36,974 nucleotides of DNA, from positions 1 through 36,974 of the forward strand of contig JALNYH010000020.1 of NCBI GenBank assembly GCA_023229945.1. Direction: 5' to 3'. The stretch's first letter is position 1; the number at the start of each line of letters is the position of its first letter. Below the pieces are notes generated by a model, which saw nothing but the letters and a program-made list of their open reading frames with translations, was not told the origin of the DNA and ran no database searches. The translations under genes and the position numbers were made by a program. Below, piece by piece: positions 7,513 to 16,492 of the stretch. The DNA comes from Arcobacteraceae bacterium (GTDB lineage Bacteria; Campylobacterota; Campylobacteria; Campylobacterales; Arcobacteraceae).

Positions 7513-8612
7513 AAACTATTATAGCTTTAAATAGTCTTATCACTGAGCATGAAGCCTTGGTAAAAATGTTTAAAAGACAAATACAAGAGCATGAATCTGG
7601 TGTCAATAGATTATCTAGGGTTATAAAAGCATCAACTGAGACAAATCTAATTGACAGTAGTGAAAAGCTTGAACAATATCGTATTATGATTAAAGATGCG
7701 ATGACTTATATTCCACAAAACAAAGAATATTTGGAAGAGTTGGAGCATGCTATTAAGAGACAACAATCTTTCAATCTTAAAAAACTGAGATTAAAAAAAT
7801 TTGATGAGATTCAAATTCCAAGTGATAAAAGATTGGAAGCTATGAAGATTTTTGATGAATTTGATTTGAGTGAAGTAGTAAGCGAAAATGAAGCTTTTGA
7901 TATTTATATAAAGACACATAATATTTCTGAAGAAGATATTGAAGAAATAAAAAGTAAATTTTTTGAAATCCATAGTGAGTTTAAGTCATCATTAAAAAAT
8001 ATCAAAGAAGAAGATATTGCAGATATGGGGGCATTAAACTATAAAATAGTTTTTTTGGTATTAGATTTGTATAGATTGGTCACTAAAATAAAAGATATGA
8101 TGACTCCAAAAGTAGAGCGTATTTCTATTCCTACTCACAGTGAGGAGCAATCAAATATACAAGAAACTCCAATAGAGATAACTCCAAAAAAAGAAGAACA
8201 GCCTCAGACAACTTTCAAGGGATTCCCAAAATATGATGATTGGTGGATAGATGAGCTATGGAAAAATCCAGAAGCATACTTGGCACTATATAAATGGAAA
8301 CTTATTGTAAGTCATAGTTGCCTCACACTTGAGCAAAAGAACAAATGGAGAGATGTTTTCCAAAATTGGATGTTTATCAAAGTATTATTAAATACCAAAA
8401 AAGACAGAGCTTTTGCATATATGTATGCTTTTGATTCTTTGATAAGAAAATATGGAGATATGGAAGAGGAGCTTGAGGATATTAATATTGAGGCTTTGGA
8501 AAATATTATCCATAAAATAATCTTTAAAGAAAATATGGTCGGAGTCCAAAAAGACCACAACCTAGTGACTTCATATTTGAGATTTAAAAAAGGCAAATTG
8601 GAGAATAAGTAG
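7509..8612 (+). CDS. Uncharacterised protein, second of two tandem paralogues
   Basis: A 367-residue protein starting at TTG 7509, which overlaps the stop of the previous gene (TTGA). It repeats the plan of its neighbour: a charged coiled-coil N-terminus (MFKRQIQEHESGVNRLSRV aligns with KLQEHINGVSRMSAM), a helical middle, and the C-terminal block GFPKYDDWWIDELW ... LYKWKLIV ... FQNWMFIKVLL ... AFDSLIRKYGD. A proline- and glutamate-rich linker of about 30 residues (about 205-235), absent from the first copy, precedes the block. The two proteins may form a heteromer. No known domain could be assigned. It ends 4 bases from the convergent gene at 8617. Confidence 0.8.
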   Translation: MKTIIALNSLITEHEALVKMFKRQIQEHESGVNRLSRVIKASTETNLIDSSEKLEQYRIMIKDAMTYIPQNKEYLEELEHAIKRQQSFNLKKLRLKKFDEIQIPSDKRLEAMKIFDEFDLSEVVSENEAFDIYIKTHNISEEDIEEIKSKFFEIHSEFKSSLKNIKEEDIADMGALNYKIVFLVLDLYRLVTKIKDMMTPKVERISIPTHSEEQSNIQETPIEITPKKEEQPQTTFKGFPKYDDWWIDELWKNPEAYLALYKWKLIVSHSCLTLEQKNKWRDVFQNWMFIKVLLNTKKDRAFAYMYAFDSLIRKYGDMEEELEDINIEALENIIHKIIFKENMVGVQKDHNLVTSYLRFKKGKLENK

Positions 8613-8616
8613 TTAT

Positions 8617-9432
8617 CTAGTTATTTGCCAATGGTTTCAAACTCTTAGCTGTAAAAAGTTTTAAATTCTCATTTTTCAGAGCTTTTATCTCACTTGAATA
8701 TCCATTTTTTGCAAAAAATACTACAATATCAGCTATTAAGCCTATTTGCTCACAATCTTGCATAAGTTTGTTTAGTTCGCTTTTTTTGACTTTTGTGTCT
8801 GTGTATTTGCAATTTCCTACTATGATTTTGCCTGATGTTGTTTTGGCTACTAGGGCTATTTCTGTTTTTTCATCCCAGTATTTGCCTACTTGTTTGATAG
8901 GGTCTGTTGATGCAAATGAATCTTTTAGGTATGCTAGTGCCAACTCTTCAAAAATAAAATCGCTAAAATCAGCTTCACGACTAGCAAATTTGGTATAAAA
9001 CTCTTCAAAATTCCCTTCTTTTATCCCTTTGTAAATAGGGGATACAAATGCAAACCAAAATCTCATAAAGGGAGTTGTGAAAAGTAGTTTTTTGGCTACT
9101 TTGCTATCGCTTCTTTTGTTTGCTATGAAGTGTTGAGATGATTCTATTTCTATAATCTCTTTTTCGCATAAATTATCTATACATTTCATCCCTTCTTCAA
9201 AGCTCACATGAGCTCTTTTGAAGGCATTTGTGGTTTTTCTATCCCCGAGTGCTATTCCTGTAAGTACGGCATGATCTACGCTATATCCACCTGTTAGATA
9301 GCTTATTTCACCTCTTAGGTAATCATAGTCGCTTAGAATATGTTTTTCTATAAGCTCAAGTAAGGGCTTGGTTGTGTCTATTTGGGTATCAAATCCACCA
9401 AAAACAGTAAAATATTTTATGGCTGTTGGCAT
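8617..9432 (-). CDS. DUF234-type protein with a degenerate nuclease-like C-terminus
   Basis: A 271-residue protein resembling the C-terminal half of archaeal-type ATPases (DUF234): a winged-helix-like part (YDYLRGEISYLTGGYSVDH), then FTTPFMRFWFAFVSP, then a restriction-endonuclease-like fold with EIALVAKTTSGKIIVGNCKY. In active PD-(D/E)XK folds the last segment reads E-x-K; here it is NCK, so nuclease activity is doubtful. No ATPase domain is attached. The ATG at 9432 has no ribosome site. The frame is open upstream to 9501, and TAAGGAA lies ideally before an ATC/ATA pair there, so the true start may be non-canonical (see findings). Function is unknown. Confidence 0.72.
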   Translation of the reverse strand: MPTAIKYFTVFGGFDTQIDTTKPLLELIEKHILSDYDYLRGEISYLTGGYSVDHAVLTGIALGDRKTTNAFKRAHVSFEEGMKCIDNLCEKEIIEIESSQHFIANKRSDSKVAKKLLFTTPFMRFWFAFVSPIYKGIKEGNFEEFYTKFASREADFSDFIFEELALAYLKDSFASTDPIKQVGKYWDEKTEIALVAKTTSGKIIVGNCKYTDTKVKKSELNKLMQDCEQIGLIADIVVFFAKNGYSSEIKALKNENLKLFTAKSLKPLANN

Positions 9433-9510
9433 ATCTGTAAGGTTGTTTTGTTTGCAAAAAATGCTGAATTGTTCTTTTATTGATTTATCTAGAGTTATGA
9501 TGGTATTTCC

Positions 9511-9960
9511 TTAATTATTATATTTTTGCAAAAAACTATTTATAGAATTTGCAAACATCTGAGCGTCTTTTTGACCAAAAGGTGCTGGACCTTTTGTCAT
9601 CTCACCGCTGTCTCTTATACTTTGCATAAGATTTCTTATAGCAAGGTATTGTTTGATATTGTCTTTTGTGTACATATCACCTCTATGGTCTATAGCATGG
9701 GCTTCTAGGTCTATAGCTCTGGAAGCTAGAGGAATATCAGCCGTTATGACCAAATCATCTTTGGATAACATATCTACTATCTTATCATCCGCTTCATCAG
9801 CTTTTGTATCCACTATCAAATAGCTTATACTTTCAGATTCTCCAATAGTTATTCTTTTGTTTGATATGACATAGGTTTTTATTTGTTGCTTGTTTATAGC
9901 CCTCAAAACTATTGGTTTTAGCAAGTTTGGAAAAGCATCACCATCTATAAAAATTGTCAT
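9511..9960 (-). CDS. YaiI/YqxD family protein (UPF0178, DUF188)
   Basis: A 149-residue protein of standard family length. The N-terminal IFIDGDAFPN, the central VDTKADEADDKIVDM, and DLVITADIPLASRAI followed by HRGDMYTKDNI are the conserved acidic segments of UPF0178, which has a PIN/NYN-like fold with clustered aspartates. A nuclease role has been suggested from the fold, but the substrate is not known. GPAPFGQKDAQMFANSIN near the C-terminus is also conserved. The ATG at 9960 begins directly with the conserved MTIFIDGDA. It is divergent from tex and is followed by the DUF234-type gene on the same strand, with which it probably shares a transcript. Confidence 0.92.
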   Translation of the reverse strand: MTIFIDGDAFPNLLKPIVLRAINKQQIKTYVISNKRITIGESESISYLIVDTKADEADDKIVDMLSKDDLVITADIPLASRAIDLEAHAIDHRGDMYTKDNIKQYLAIRNLMQSIRDSGEMTKGPAPFGQKDAQMFANSINSFLQKYNN

Positions 9961-10000
9961 TATCTATTGTTTCTCAATCTTTTCATAACACGAATTGTAC

Positions 10001-10006
10001 TATAAT
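10001..10006 (+). promoter_or_regulatory. Probable -10 box of tex
   Basis: TATAAT lying 27 bases before the TTG start of tex and just downstream of the divergent YaiI/YqxD gene. Confidence 0.5.
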
Positions 10007-10032
10007 ATGAGCGATTTTACAAGGAGATTTTA

Positions 10033-12144
10033 TTGCAAACTGATTTAATACAGATATTAGAACAAAAAACAGATATTTCAAAAGAACATATTATAAATAT
10101 TTTGAGATTTTTAGATGAAGGGTGTACTATACCATTTATTGCACGGTATAGAAAAGATTTCACGGGCAATGCAAGTGATGAGGATTTGAGAAAGTTTGAG
10201 GAGATTTATGAGTATTCTTTGAAACTTTTGGCAAGAAAAGAGGAGATGGTCTCTATATTGAAAGAGAGAAATTTCCTAGATGAAAAGATAGCAAAAACTA
10301 TAAATGAGGCTACAACTTTACAAAATCTAGAAGATATTTATGCTCCATTTCGTGAGAAAAAATCCTCAAGAACATCAAATGCCATAGAAAATGGACTTGA
10401 GCCATTGGCAAATATTATTCAGTCAATGAAATATACTTCTTCTGAAATTGAGCAAAAAGCAAAACAGTTTTTGAATCAAAATATTACGACTGTAGAAGAT
10501 GCTATAAGTGGTGCTAGTGATATTATAGCTCAAAGATATGCTGATGATTTCAAGACAAAAGAGGCTATCAGGAATATTATATCAAACCACGGTATTTTGG
10601 AAACCAAAAAAACAAAAACCTTTGAAGAAAATGGACTTTATAAAATATATGCGGATATAAATGAAAAGGTAAAATATATCAAATCTTATAGATTTTTGGC
10701 TATAAGTAGAGCTGTGGAAGAAAAACAACTTACGCTAAAACTAGAAATTGATGAAAATCATATCTTAGAAAATATCAAAAAATACAAAATTCCATCAAAT
10801 GCAGCAAGTTCAAAAGAAATAGTTTTTGAAGCTTACAAAGATGGACTCAAAAGGCTTTTGTTGCCATCTTTGAAAAGAGAAGCATTATCACACATAAAAG
10901 AAAAAGCATCCACAGAGGCTATCCATCTTTTTGGCAAAAACCTCAAAGAACTTTTGCTTTCACCTCCTTTGGTCAATCAAGTGATTTTGGGAATGGATCC
11001 TGGGTTTGTGAGTGGATGTAAGCTAGCTGTTATTGATGAAAATGGTGAGTTTTTGCAAAGTGGGGTGATATATCCTACTAAGCCAAGAGAGGATTTCCAA
11101 GGCTCATCCAAAATTCTCCTTGATATGATAAAAAAATACAAAATAAGCTCTATAGCAATAGGAAATGGTACGGCATCACAAGAAACTGCTTCTTTTGTCT
11201 CAAAGCTTATAGAACAAAATAATCTTGATGTAAAATATGCAGTAGTGAGTGAAACAGGGGCTAGTGTATATTCCGCTTCAAAAATAGCAAGTGAGGAATA
11301 CCCAGACCTTGATGTGACTATAAGAGGTGCTATTTCTATAGCTTCAAGACTGCTTGACCCGATGGCTGCACTTGTGAAGATTGACCCAAAATCTCTAGGA
11401 ATTGGTCAGTATCAGCACGATGTAAACCAAAAAGAGCTATCACAAAAGCTTGAAAATGTCACAATAGACTTGGTAAATAAAGTAGGAGTTGATATAAATT
11501 CAGCTTCATACAAACTTCTTTCTTTTGTATCAGGTATTAGCGAAACTTTGGCAAAAAATATCATCAAACACAAAAGCACTATCAAAAAATTCAAAACCAA
11601 AAAAGAGCTTTTGGATGTGAAGGGAATAGGGCAAAAAGCTTATGAGCAAAGTGTGGGATTTTTGAGGATAAAAGATGGCAATTCTTTGCTAGATAATACA
11701 GGAATCCATCCACAAAACTATGATATTGTAAATGCTTTACAAAAAAAATATAATATTTTAGAACTCCAAGATGAACAAATAGAATCAATATCTAAAGAAT
11801 TATCTTGTCCACCTTTGCTTTTGAAAGATATTATTAGTGAGCTTAAAAAACCAGGTCTTGATATAAGAAGTGAGCTAAATGAAGTGGAGTTTTCAAAAGA
11901 TATTACGAAAATAGAAGATTTGAAAGAGGGCTTTGTACTTAGTGGTGTAGTGAGAAATATCACAGATTTTGGAGCTTTTGTGGATATAGGACTCAAAAAT
12001 GACGCACTTTTGCATATCTCACAAATCAGCAACCAAAGAATATCTCACCCTATGGATGTACTAAGTATCAATCAACAGCTGAAAAATCTAAAAGTAATAA
12101 GTGTTGATTTGGACAAACAAAGAGTTGGGGTGAGCTTAAGATAA
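10033..12144 (+). CDS. tex: Transcription accessory protein Tex (S1-domain RNA-binding protein)
   Basis: A 703-residue protein with the full Tex layout: an N-terminal helical region containing GCTIPFIARYRKD; a YqgF/RNase H-like domain (about residues 315-440) opening VILGMDPGFVSGCK; helix-hairpin-helix repeats (VSGISETLAKNI and DVKGIGQKAYEQS); and a C-terminal S1 domain (about 635-703) with GVVRNITDFGAFVDIG and DALLHISQIS. Tex binds RNA and is implicated in transcription and in toxin or stress gene expression; its exact reaction is unsettled. The start is TTG at 10033 with AAGGAG six bases upstream. The protein ends shortly after the S1 fold, without the C-terminal tail some homologues have. 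Confidence 0.95.
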   Translation: MQTDLIQILEQKTDISKEHIINILRFLDEGCTIPFIARYRKDFTGNASDEDLRKFEEIYEYSLKLLARKEEMVSILKERNFLDEKIAKTINEATTLQNLEDIYAPFREKKSSRTSNAIENGLEPLANIIQSMKYTSSEIEQKAKQFLNQNITTVEDAISGASDIIAQRYADDFKTKEAIRNIISNHGILETKKTKTFEENGLYKIYADINEKVKYIKSYRFLAISRAVEEKQLTLKLEIDENHILENIKKYKIPSNAASSKEIVFEAYKDGLKRLLLPSLKREALSHIKEKASTEAIHLFGKNLKELLLSPPLVNQVILGMDPGFVSGCKLAVIDENGEFLQSGVIYPTKPREDFQGSSKILLDMIKKYKISSIAIGNGTASQETASFVSKLIEQNNLDVKYAVVSETGASVYSASKIASEEYPDLDVTIRGAISIASRLLDPMAALVKIDPKSLGIGQYQHDVNQKELSQKLENVTIDLVNKVGVDINSASYKLLSFVSGISETLAKNIIKHKSTIKKFKTKKELLDVKGIGQKAYEQSVGFLRIKDGNSLLDNTGIHPQNYDIVNALQKKYNILELQDEQIESISKELSCPPLLLKDIISELKKPGLDIRSELNEVEFSKDITKIEDLKEGFVLSGVVRNITDFGAFVDIGLKNDALLHISQISNQRISHPMDVLSINQQLKNLKVISVDLDKQRVGVSLR

Positions 12145-12159
12145 ATAATCTCAAGTTAC

Positions 12160-12194
12160 TTATATTGGCAAGATATAAATCTTTGCCAATATAA
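12160..12194. terminator. Bidirectional terminator between tex and the cytochrome gene
   Basis: A stem of about 12 bp (TTATATTGGCAA at 12160-12171 with TTGCCAATATAA at 12183-12194) sits exactly between two convergent genes, 16 bases after the tex stop and 9 bases after the cytochrome stop in its own direction. The AT-rich flanks serve as weak T-tracts in both directions. Confidence 0.7.
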
Positions 12195-12202
12195 TATGAT
12201 AC

Positions 12203-12562
12203 TCAATTAGGAGAGTATGGATTTGGTGGAAGGAATTGTGGTTTGAGGTTATCTCTTCTTGATGCACTTCCTGGAGGATAATTTGATGCTAAATATGTCA
12301 AAATATTCTCTTCAGTTTGTTTGTCAAATTCCCAAAGTCCTTGAGTTTTTTGCATCCATCTAATCATTGAAAGCCATGTATCACGATCACCTTTTTGGTG
12401 AATTATAAATGCAGCACTATGGCAGACTGTACAATTAGATTTCACTTCTTCAAATCCACTGGATAAGATAAGACCAGTTTCTTTATCTATTTCAGCACAA
12501 TTCGCAAAAGTAGCAAGTAATAATATACTTATTGGTATTTTTATGTTATTTAGGAATCTCAT
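12203..12562 (-). CDS. Periplasmic c-type cytochrome, sulfite dehydrogenase subunit (SorB-like)
   Basis: A 119-residue protein with a signal peptide (MRFLNNIKIPISILLLATFANCA) and a single heme-attachment motif CTVCH at about residues 43-47. The remaining text (WLSMIRWMQKTQGLW ... ILTYLASNYPP) fits the small monoheme cytochrome that takes electrons from SorA-type sulfite dehydrogenase and passes them to the respiratory chain in the periplasm; methionines in the SMIRWM region could give the second axial ligand. It lies 10 bases downstream of the molybdenum subunit gene on the same strand. The function assignment rests on this pairing. Confidence 0.87.
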   Translation of the reverse strand: MRFLNNIKIPISILLLATFANCAEIDKETGLILSSGFEEVKSNCTVCHSAAFIIHQKGDRDTWLSMIRWMQKTQGLWEFDKQTEENILTYLASNYPPGSASRRDNLKPQFLPPNPYSPN

Positions 12563-12572
12563 TTATGACTCC

Positions 12573-13892
12573 TTATACCACTTGAACAGCGATTCTGTGG
12601 CAAGCGTTATTTAAGTAACCTCTTGGATTCCATCCTGGAAGAATCACTGGCTGAGATATTCCATTTGAATCAGTTGCTTTTGCCCATACTTCATAATACC
12701 CTTTTTGAGGAAATTTCACATCAGCATGCCAAGTTTGCCAAGCTAGTCTATTGACTGGTTTATTGATTTTTGCTTTATGCCAAGTGGCACCAAAGTCTAT
12801 TGAAACTTCCATTGATTTAACTGCAAAATCACCAGCCCAAGCTTTGCCTCTAAGTGAAAGTTTGTTATCAAGACTATGTTCTATACCTGATACTGGGTAT
12901 GTTACTATAGATTTTACTGGCATAGATTCTATTACGCACATATTTTCATTTGGTACTTTAGAACCAGCTGCTACAGGGCTACAAGGAACTCTGTAAGATT
13001 GACCAGTCATTTTTTCTCCATCATGTTCTTTGTTTCTTATCACAATTTGTCTGAGCCATTTACCACTCACCGAAGCTGGCCATCCACCAACTACAAGTCT
13101 CAGAGGGAAACCATTTTGATAAGGTATATCTTCACCTTCATAAGACCATGCAATAAGTGCTTCATCTTCAAGAGCTTTTTCTATAGTACATCCTCTACTG
13201 ATAACTACTTTGGTAGGGTCACCACTTAAGTGAACATCAGCCCCATAATATCCTATGTAAACAGCATCTTTTTTGATGCCGCAAGATTTTAATACATCTT
13301 TTAATCTTACTCCTGTCCATCTTCCACACGCTACAGCACCTTGTCCCCATTGGTTACCTTTTGCAGGAGGATTGAACTCAGCTCTACCATTACCACCACA
13401 CTCTAGTGTGAGAGCATAAGTGTGATGTTTGAATTTAGATTTTAGTTCATCTATTGTAAATTTTGTTGGATTTTCACAGCTTTCACCACTGATTTCTAAG
13501 GTCCAAGTTTGTGTATCTATTGATTCAGGTGCAGGTGGAGTTCCATTATTTCTGATAAAAAATTTATTAGCTGGTGTGAATTCATCATCAAGTAAATGTA
13601 ATGGTGCTTCAGCATTGATTGGTTTATCATTAAGATAAATCAGACCATCTTTTCCAACTACTTTAAAAGGTTCTGTAGTATTTGCAAGTGCAGCAGGGAT
13701 AAGACCACCTGGCATATTGTTTGCAAATGGAATATTAGAGCCTACTATTGCCATCATAGCCATTAAACCGCTTTTATGTAGAAAACCTCTTCTGTTTTCA
13801 TCTGTAACCCTTCCAAATATATCCAAGTCAGCTTTTAGAGGGTCTTTATCATATGCCTCAAAAAGTCCAATTTCTTCTGTTCTTTTTGCCAT
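12573..13892 (-). CDS. Sulfite dehydrogenase molybdenum subunit (SorA-type sulfite oxidase family)
   Basis: A 439-residue molybdopterin enzyme of the sulfite oxidase family, which oxidises sulfite to sulfate. The N-terminus has a twin-arginine export signal (RRGFLHKSG followed by a hydrophobic stretch to about residue 60), so it folds with cofactor and is exported. YALTLECGGNGR carries the cysteine that binds molybdenum, and the C-terminal third (about 320-439) is the Mo-cofactor dimerisation domain ending in PGWNPRGYLNNACHR. The frame opens at 13958, but ATG 13892 with GGAG seven bases upstream fits the family. It is followed by its cytochrome c partner. Together they allow growth on, or detoxification of, sulfite. 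Confidence 0.92.
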   Translation of the reverse strand: MAKRTEEIGLFEAYDKDPLKADLDIFGRVTDENRRGFLHKSGLMAMMAIVGSNIPFANNMPGGLIPAALANTTEPFKVVGKDGLIYLNDKPINAEAPLHLLDDEFTPANKFFIRNNGTPPAPESIDTQTWTLEISGESCENPTKFTIDELKSKFKHHTYALTLECGGNGRAEFNPPAKGNQWGQGAVACGRWTGVRLKDVLKSCGIKKDAVYIGYYGADVHLSGDPTKVVISRGCTIEKALEDEALIAWSYEGEDIPYQNGFPLRLVVGGWPASVSGKWLRQIVIRNKEHDGEKMTGQSYRVPCSPVAAGSKVPNENMCVIESMPVKSIVTYPVSGIEHSLDNKLSLRGKAWAGDFAVKSMEVSIDFGATWHKAKINKPVNRLAWQTWHADVKFPQKGYYEVWAKATDSNGISQPVILPGWNPRGYLNNACHRIAVQVV

Positions 13893-14078
13893 TTTATCTC
13901 CTTGTGTATTAAAAATTACAACAAGACTATTATAACTATATTTAATACTAAAAGTCAATAGTATTATAAGATAAATTTATTTATGATTAACATAAAATTA
14001 TCTAATAATAATCTAAAGTTACATTTTTATGACATTAAAAAATATTTTACATGTATATTAAAAATAAGTAAAAAAAAG

Positions 14079-14084
14079 TATAAT
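14079..14084 (+). promoter_or_regulatory. Probable -10 box of the photolyase gene
   Basis: TATAAT after an A-rich run, 38 bases before the photolyase ATG, inside the 229-base divergent gap that also holds the sulfite dehydrogenase promoter region. Confidence 0.5.
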
Positions 14085-14121
14085 TGTGTAATATTAAATT
14101 TTTTGTATATTTGGAGTAAAA

Positions 14122-15507
14122 ATGGCATCAATTTTATGGTTTAGAAGAGATTTGAGGGTAGAAGATAATCCACTTTTGAGTGAATTTTTACATGATGAAG
14201 TTTTGCCTATATTTATTTTTGACAAAGATATATTGGATAGCTTGGATAAAGATGATAAAAGGGTAAATTTTATTTTTGATAGCGTGTGTAGTCTCAAAAT
14301 AAAACTTCATTCTATTGGACTTGATTTGGCTATATTTTATGGAAAGCCATTAGAAGTATTTGAGTATATTTCACAACACACTACAATAGATGAGATATTG
14401 GCATGTGTGGATAATGACTCTTATGCAAAAACCAGAGATGATAAAATAAGACAAAAGTATCAATTCAATTCTTTTGAAGATGCCTTTTTGTTTCCTAGTT
14501 CTTATGCTCTCAAAAAAGATGGCACACCTTATAGGGTTTTTACTCCATTTTATAAATCAATCTTTCCTTTTATTGAGGCACTATCCCAAAAGCAATATTT
14601 CATAAAAAACAGCAAAAAACAACACTTCAAATATGATTCCATAATAGATGTATCACAAAAAAATGAATTGCCAATACAATTGTCTTCCATAGGTTTTGAA
14701 AAATCTGATATATCACATATACCGTATATTGACAATCCTTTGGAGCTTTTGAGAGACTTTAAACCTTTGTATGATTCTTATAAAGATTTGCGAGATGATA
14801 TATCAAAACAACCTTACACTAGTGGGCTTGGTATTCACTTGAGGTTTGGAACTATTGGTATTAGAGAGTGTATAAGAGAGCTTATATCATACCAAAAAGA
14901 GGGTATCGATACGAGTGAGTTTATACGGGAGCTTATATGGAGGGAGTTTTGGAATATGCTTTTGATTCATTTTCCAAAAAGTGAGTTACAAAATTTCTAT
15001 GCCGTAGATATAAAATGGGAAAATAACGAAGATAAATTCAAAGCTTGGTGTGATGGCAATACAGGAGTACCCATCATAGATGCAGCCATGAAAGAGCTAA
15101 ATGCAACTGGATTTTTGCATAATCGCTTACGAATGGTAGTAAGTAGTTTTTTGACAAAAGATTTACTTATTGATTGGAGATGGGGTGAGAGGTATTTTGC
15201 TGCGAAACTTCTTGATTATGAAGCAAGCTCCAATATAGGCTCATGGCAATGGGCAAGTAGTACAGGAGCTGATGGAGTGCCTTATTTTAGAGTATTTAAC
15301 CCATACTTGCAAACCAAAAAATTTGATAAAGATGGAGTATATATCAAAAAATGGGTAAGTGAATACAAAGATATACCATCAAATAAACTATATGACGAAA
15401 ACTATTTGCTTATGTATGGAGATAGTTTTTATAAAAAGCCGATAGTAGTACATAAAGTTGCTAGTGAAAGATTTGTAATGGCTTATAAGGATGGAGTCAT
15501 AAAATAA
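14122..15507 (+). CDS. phrB: Deoxyribodipyrimidine photolyase
   Basis: A 461-residue flavoprotein of the class I photolyase/cryptochrome family, which splits UV-induced cyclobutane pyrimidine dimers with blue light. The N-terminal antenna domain starts ASILWFRRDLRVEDNPLL. The FAD-binding domain carries FIRELIWREFWNMLL, GVPIIDAAMKELNATGFLHN, RMVVSSFLTKDLLIDWRWG and YEASSNIGSWQWASSTG, with the tryptophans of the electron-transfer chain in their usual places. It ends FNPYLQTKKFDKDG, as photolyases do, with no cryptochrome tail. The gene stands alone, divergent from the sulfite dehydrogenase operon. Confidence 0.95.
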   Translation: MASILWFRRDLRVEDNPLLSEFLHDEVLPIFIFDKDILDSLDKDDKRVNFIFDSVCSLKIKLHSIGLDLAIFYGKPLEVFEYISQHTTIDEILACVDNDSYAKTRDDKIRQKYQFNSFEDAFLFPSSYALKKDGTPYRVFTPFYKSIFPFIEALSQKQYFIKNSKKQHFKYDSIIDVSQKNELPIQLSSIGFEKSDISHIPYIDNPLELLRDFKPLYDSYKDLRDDISKQPYTSGLGIHLRFGTIGIRECIRELISYQKEGIDTSEFIRELIWREFWNMLLIHFPKSELQNFYAVDIKWENNEDKFKAWCDGNTGVPIIDAAMKELNATGFLHNRLRMVVSSFLTKDLLIDWRWGERYFAAKLLDYEASSNIGSWQWASSTGADGVPYFRVFNPYLQTKKFDKDGVYIKKWVSEYKDIPSNKLYDENYLLMYGDSFYKKPIVVHKVASERFVMAYKDGVIK

Positions 15508-15519
15508 TATATATTGTGA

Positions 15520-15525
15520 TATAAT
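15520..15525 (+). promoter_or_regulatory. Probable -10 box of the ORF6N gene
   Basis: TATAAT 30 bases before the ATG at 15555, in the short gap after the photolyase gene. Confidence 0.45.
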
Positions 15526-15554
15526 AATCAATAAATTTATACTAGAGGCACTAG

Positions 15555-16421
15555 ATGAATGAAATCACAATCATAAATGACACTATTTCAAGTAAAATAT
15601 ACACCATAAGAGGTCTTCAAGTTATGCTTGATAGGGATTTGGCAGAACTGTATGGTGTTAAACCAATACGACTTAGAGAACAAGTTAAAAGAAATGCAGA
15701 ACGCTTTCCTATTGATTTTATGTTTCAACTTTCTGAAAATGAAGTAAATATAATGGTATCGCAAAATGCGATACCTTCAAAGCAACATTTAGGAGGGAGT
15801 TTGCCATTGGTGTTTACAGAACAAGGAGTAGCCACACTATCATCTGTACTTACAGGTAAAGTAGCAGTTGATATACATATCAATATAATGAGAGCTTTTG
15901 TCAATATGAGAAAGTTTATCTCCAATAACGCTCTTGTATTCCAAAGATTAGATTTACTTGAACAAAAACAGTTTCAAACAGACACCAAGATAGAGCAAGT
16001 ACTAAATGCTTTAGAAGATAAAACCATCAAACCAAAACAAGGAATCTTCTACGATGGACAAATATATGATGCCTACGCCTTTGTAAATGATTTACTTAAA
16101 AGTGCCAAAAATGAAATAGTACTTATAGATAACTATATAGATGATACTGTATTTACATTATTAAGTAAATATCCAAATCTAAATATAAAAATATATACTC
16201 AAACTATAACTAAACAATTAAGTCTTGATTATCAAAAATATAAAGCCCAATATAGCAATATAGAACTCAAAGAGTTCAAAAAATCACATGATAGATTTTT
16301 GATACTTGACAATAAAGAGATTTATCATATTGGTGCTAGTTTAAAAGACTTAGGTAAAAAATGGTTCGCATTTTCCAAGTTTGAGATAGGGAGTTTGGAG
16401 ATTTTACAAAAGCTAAAATAA
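15555..16421 (+). CDS. ORF6N-domain protein with a PLD-like C-terminal domain
   Basis: A 288-residue protein in two parts. Residues 1-95 are an ORF6N domain (IYTIRGLQVMLDRDLAELYG ... VKRNAERFPIDFMFQLSENE ... LPLVFTEQGVATLSSVL), a DNA-binding module common in phages and accessory genes. After a coiled-coil linker comes a domain (about 165-288) that looks like a phospholipase D-type fold (EIVLIDNYIDD ... SHDRFLILDNKEIYHIGASLKDLG). There the catalytic H-x-K has become H-x-R, so catalysis may be lost. The combination is frequent in bacterial genomes but its role is not established; transcription control or phage-related function is possible. Confidence 0.85.
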   Translation: MNEITIINDTISSKIYTIRGLQVMLDRDLAELYGVKPIRLREQVKRNAERFPIDFMFQLSENEVNIMVSQNAIPSKQHLGGSLPLVFTEQGVATLSSVLTGKVAVDIHINIMRAFVNMRKFISNNALVFQRLDLLEQKQFQTDTKIEQVLNALEDKTIKPKQGIFYDGQIYDAYAFVNDLLKSAKNEIVLIDNYIDDTVFTLLSKYPNLNIKIYTQTITKQLSLDYQKYKAQYSNIELKEFKKSHDRFLILDNKEIYHIGASLKDLGKKWFAFSKFEIGSLEILQKLK

Positions 16422-16441
16422 TCCCAAAAGCAAAATTAAGA

Positions 16442-16447
16442 TATAAT
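16442..16447 (+). promoter_or_regulatory. Probable -10 box of the FBPase-like/DUF89 gene pair
   Basis: TATAAT 46 bases before the ATG at 16493, serving the two genes 16493-18201. Confidence 0.45.
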
Positions 16448-16492
16448 TGTCAGATAATAGAAGTTTAAAATGGTAAATAAGTGGAGTAGGGT

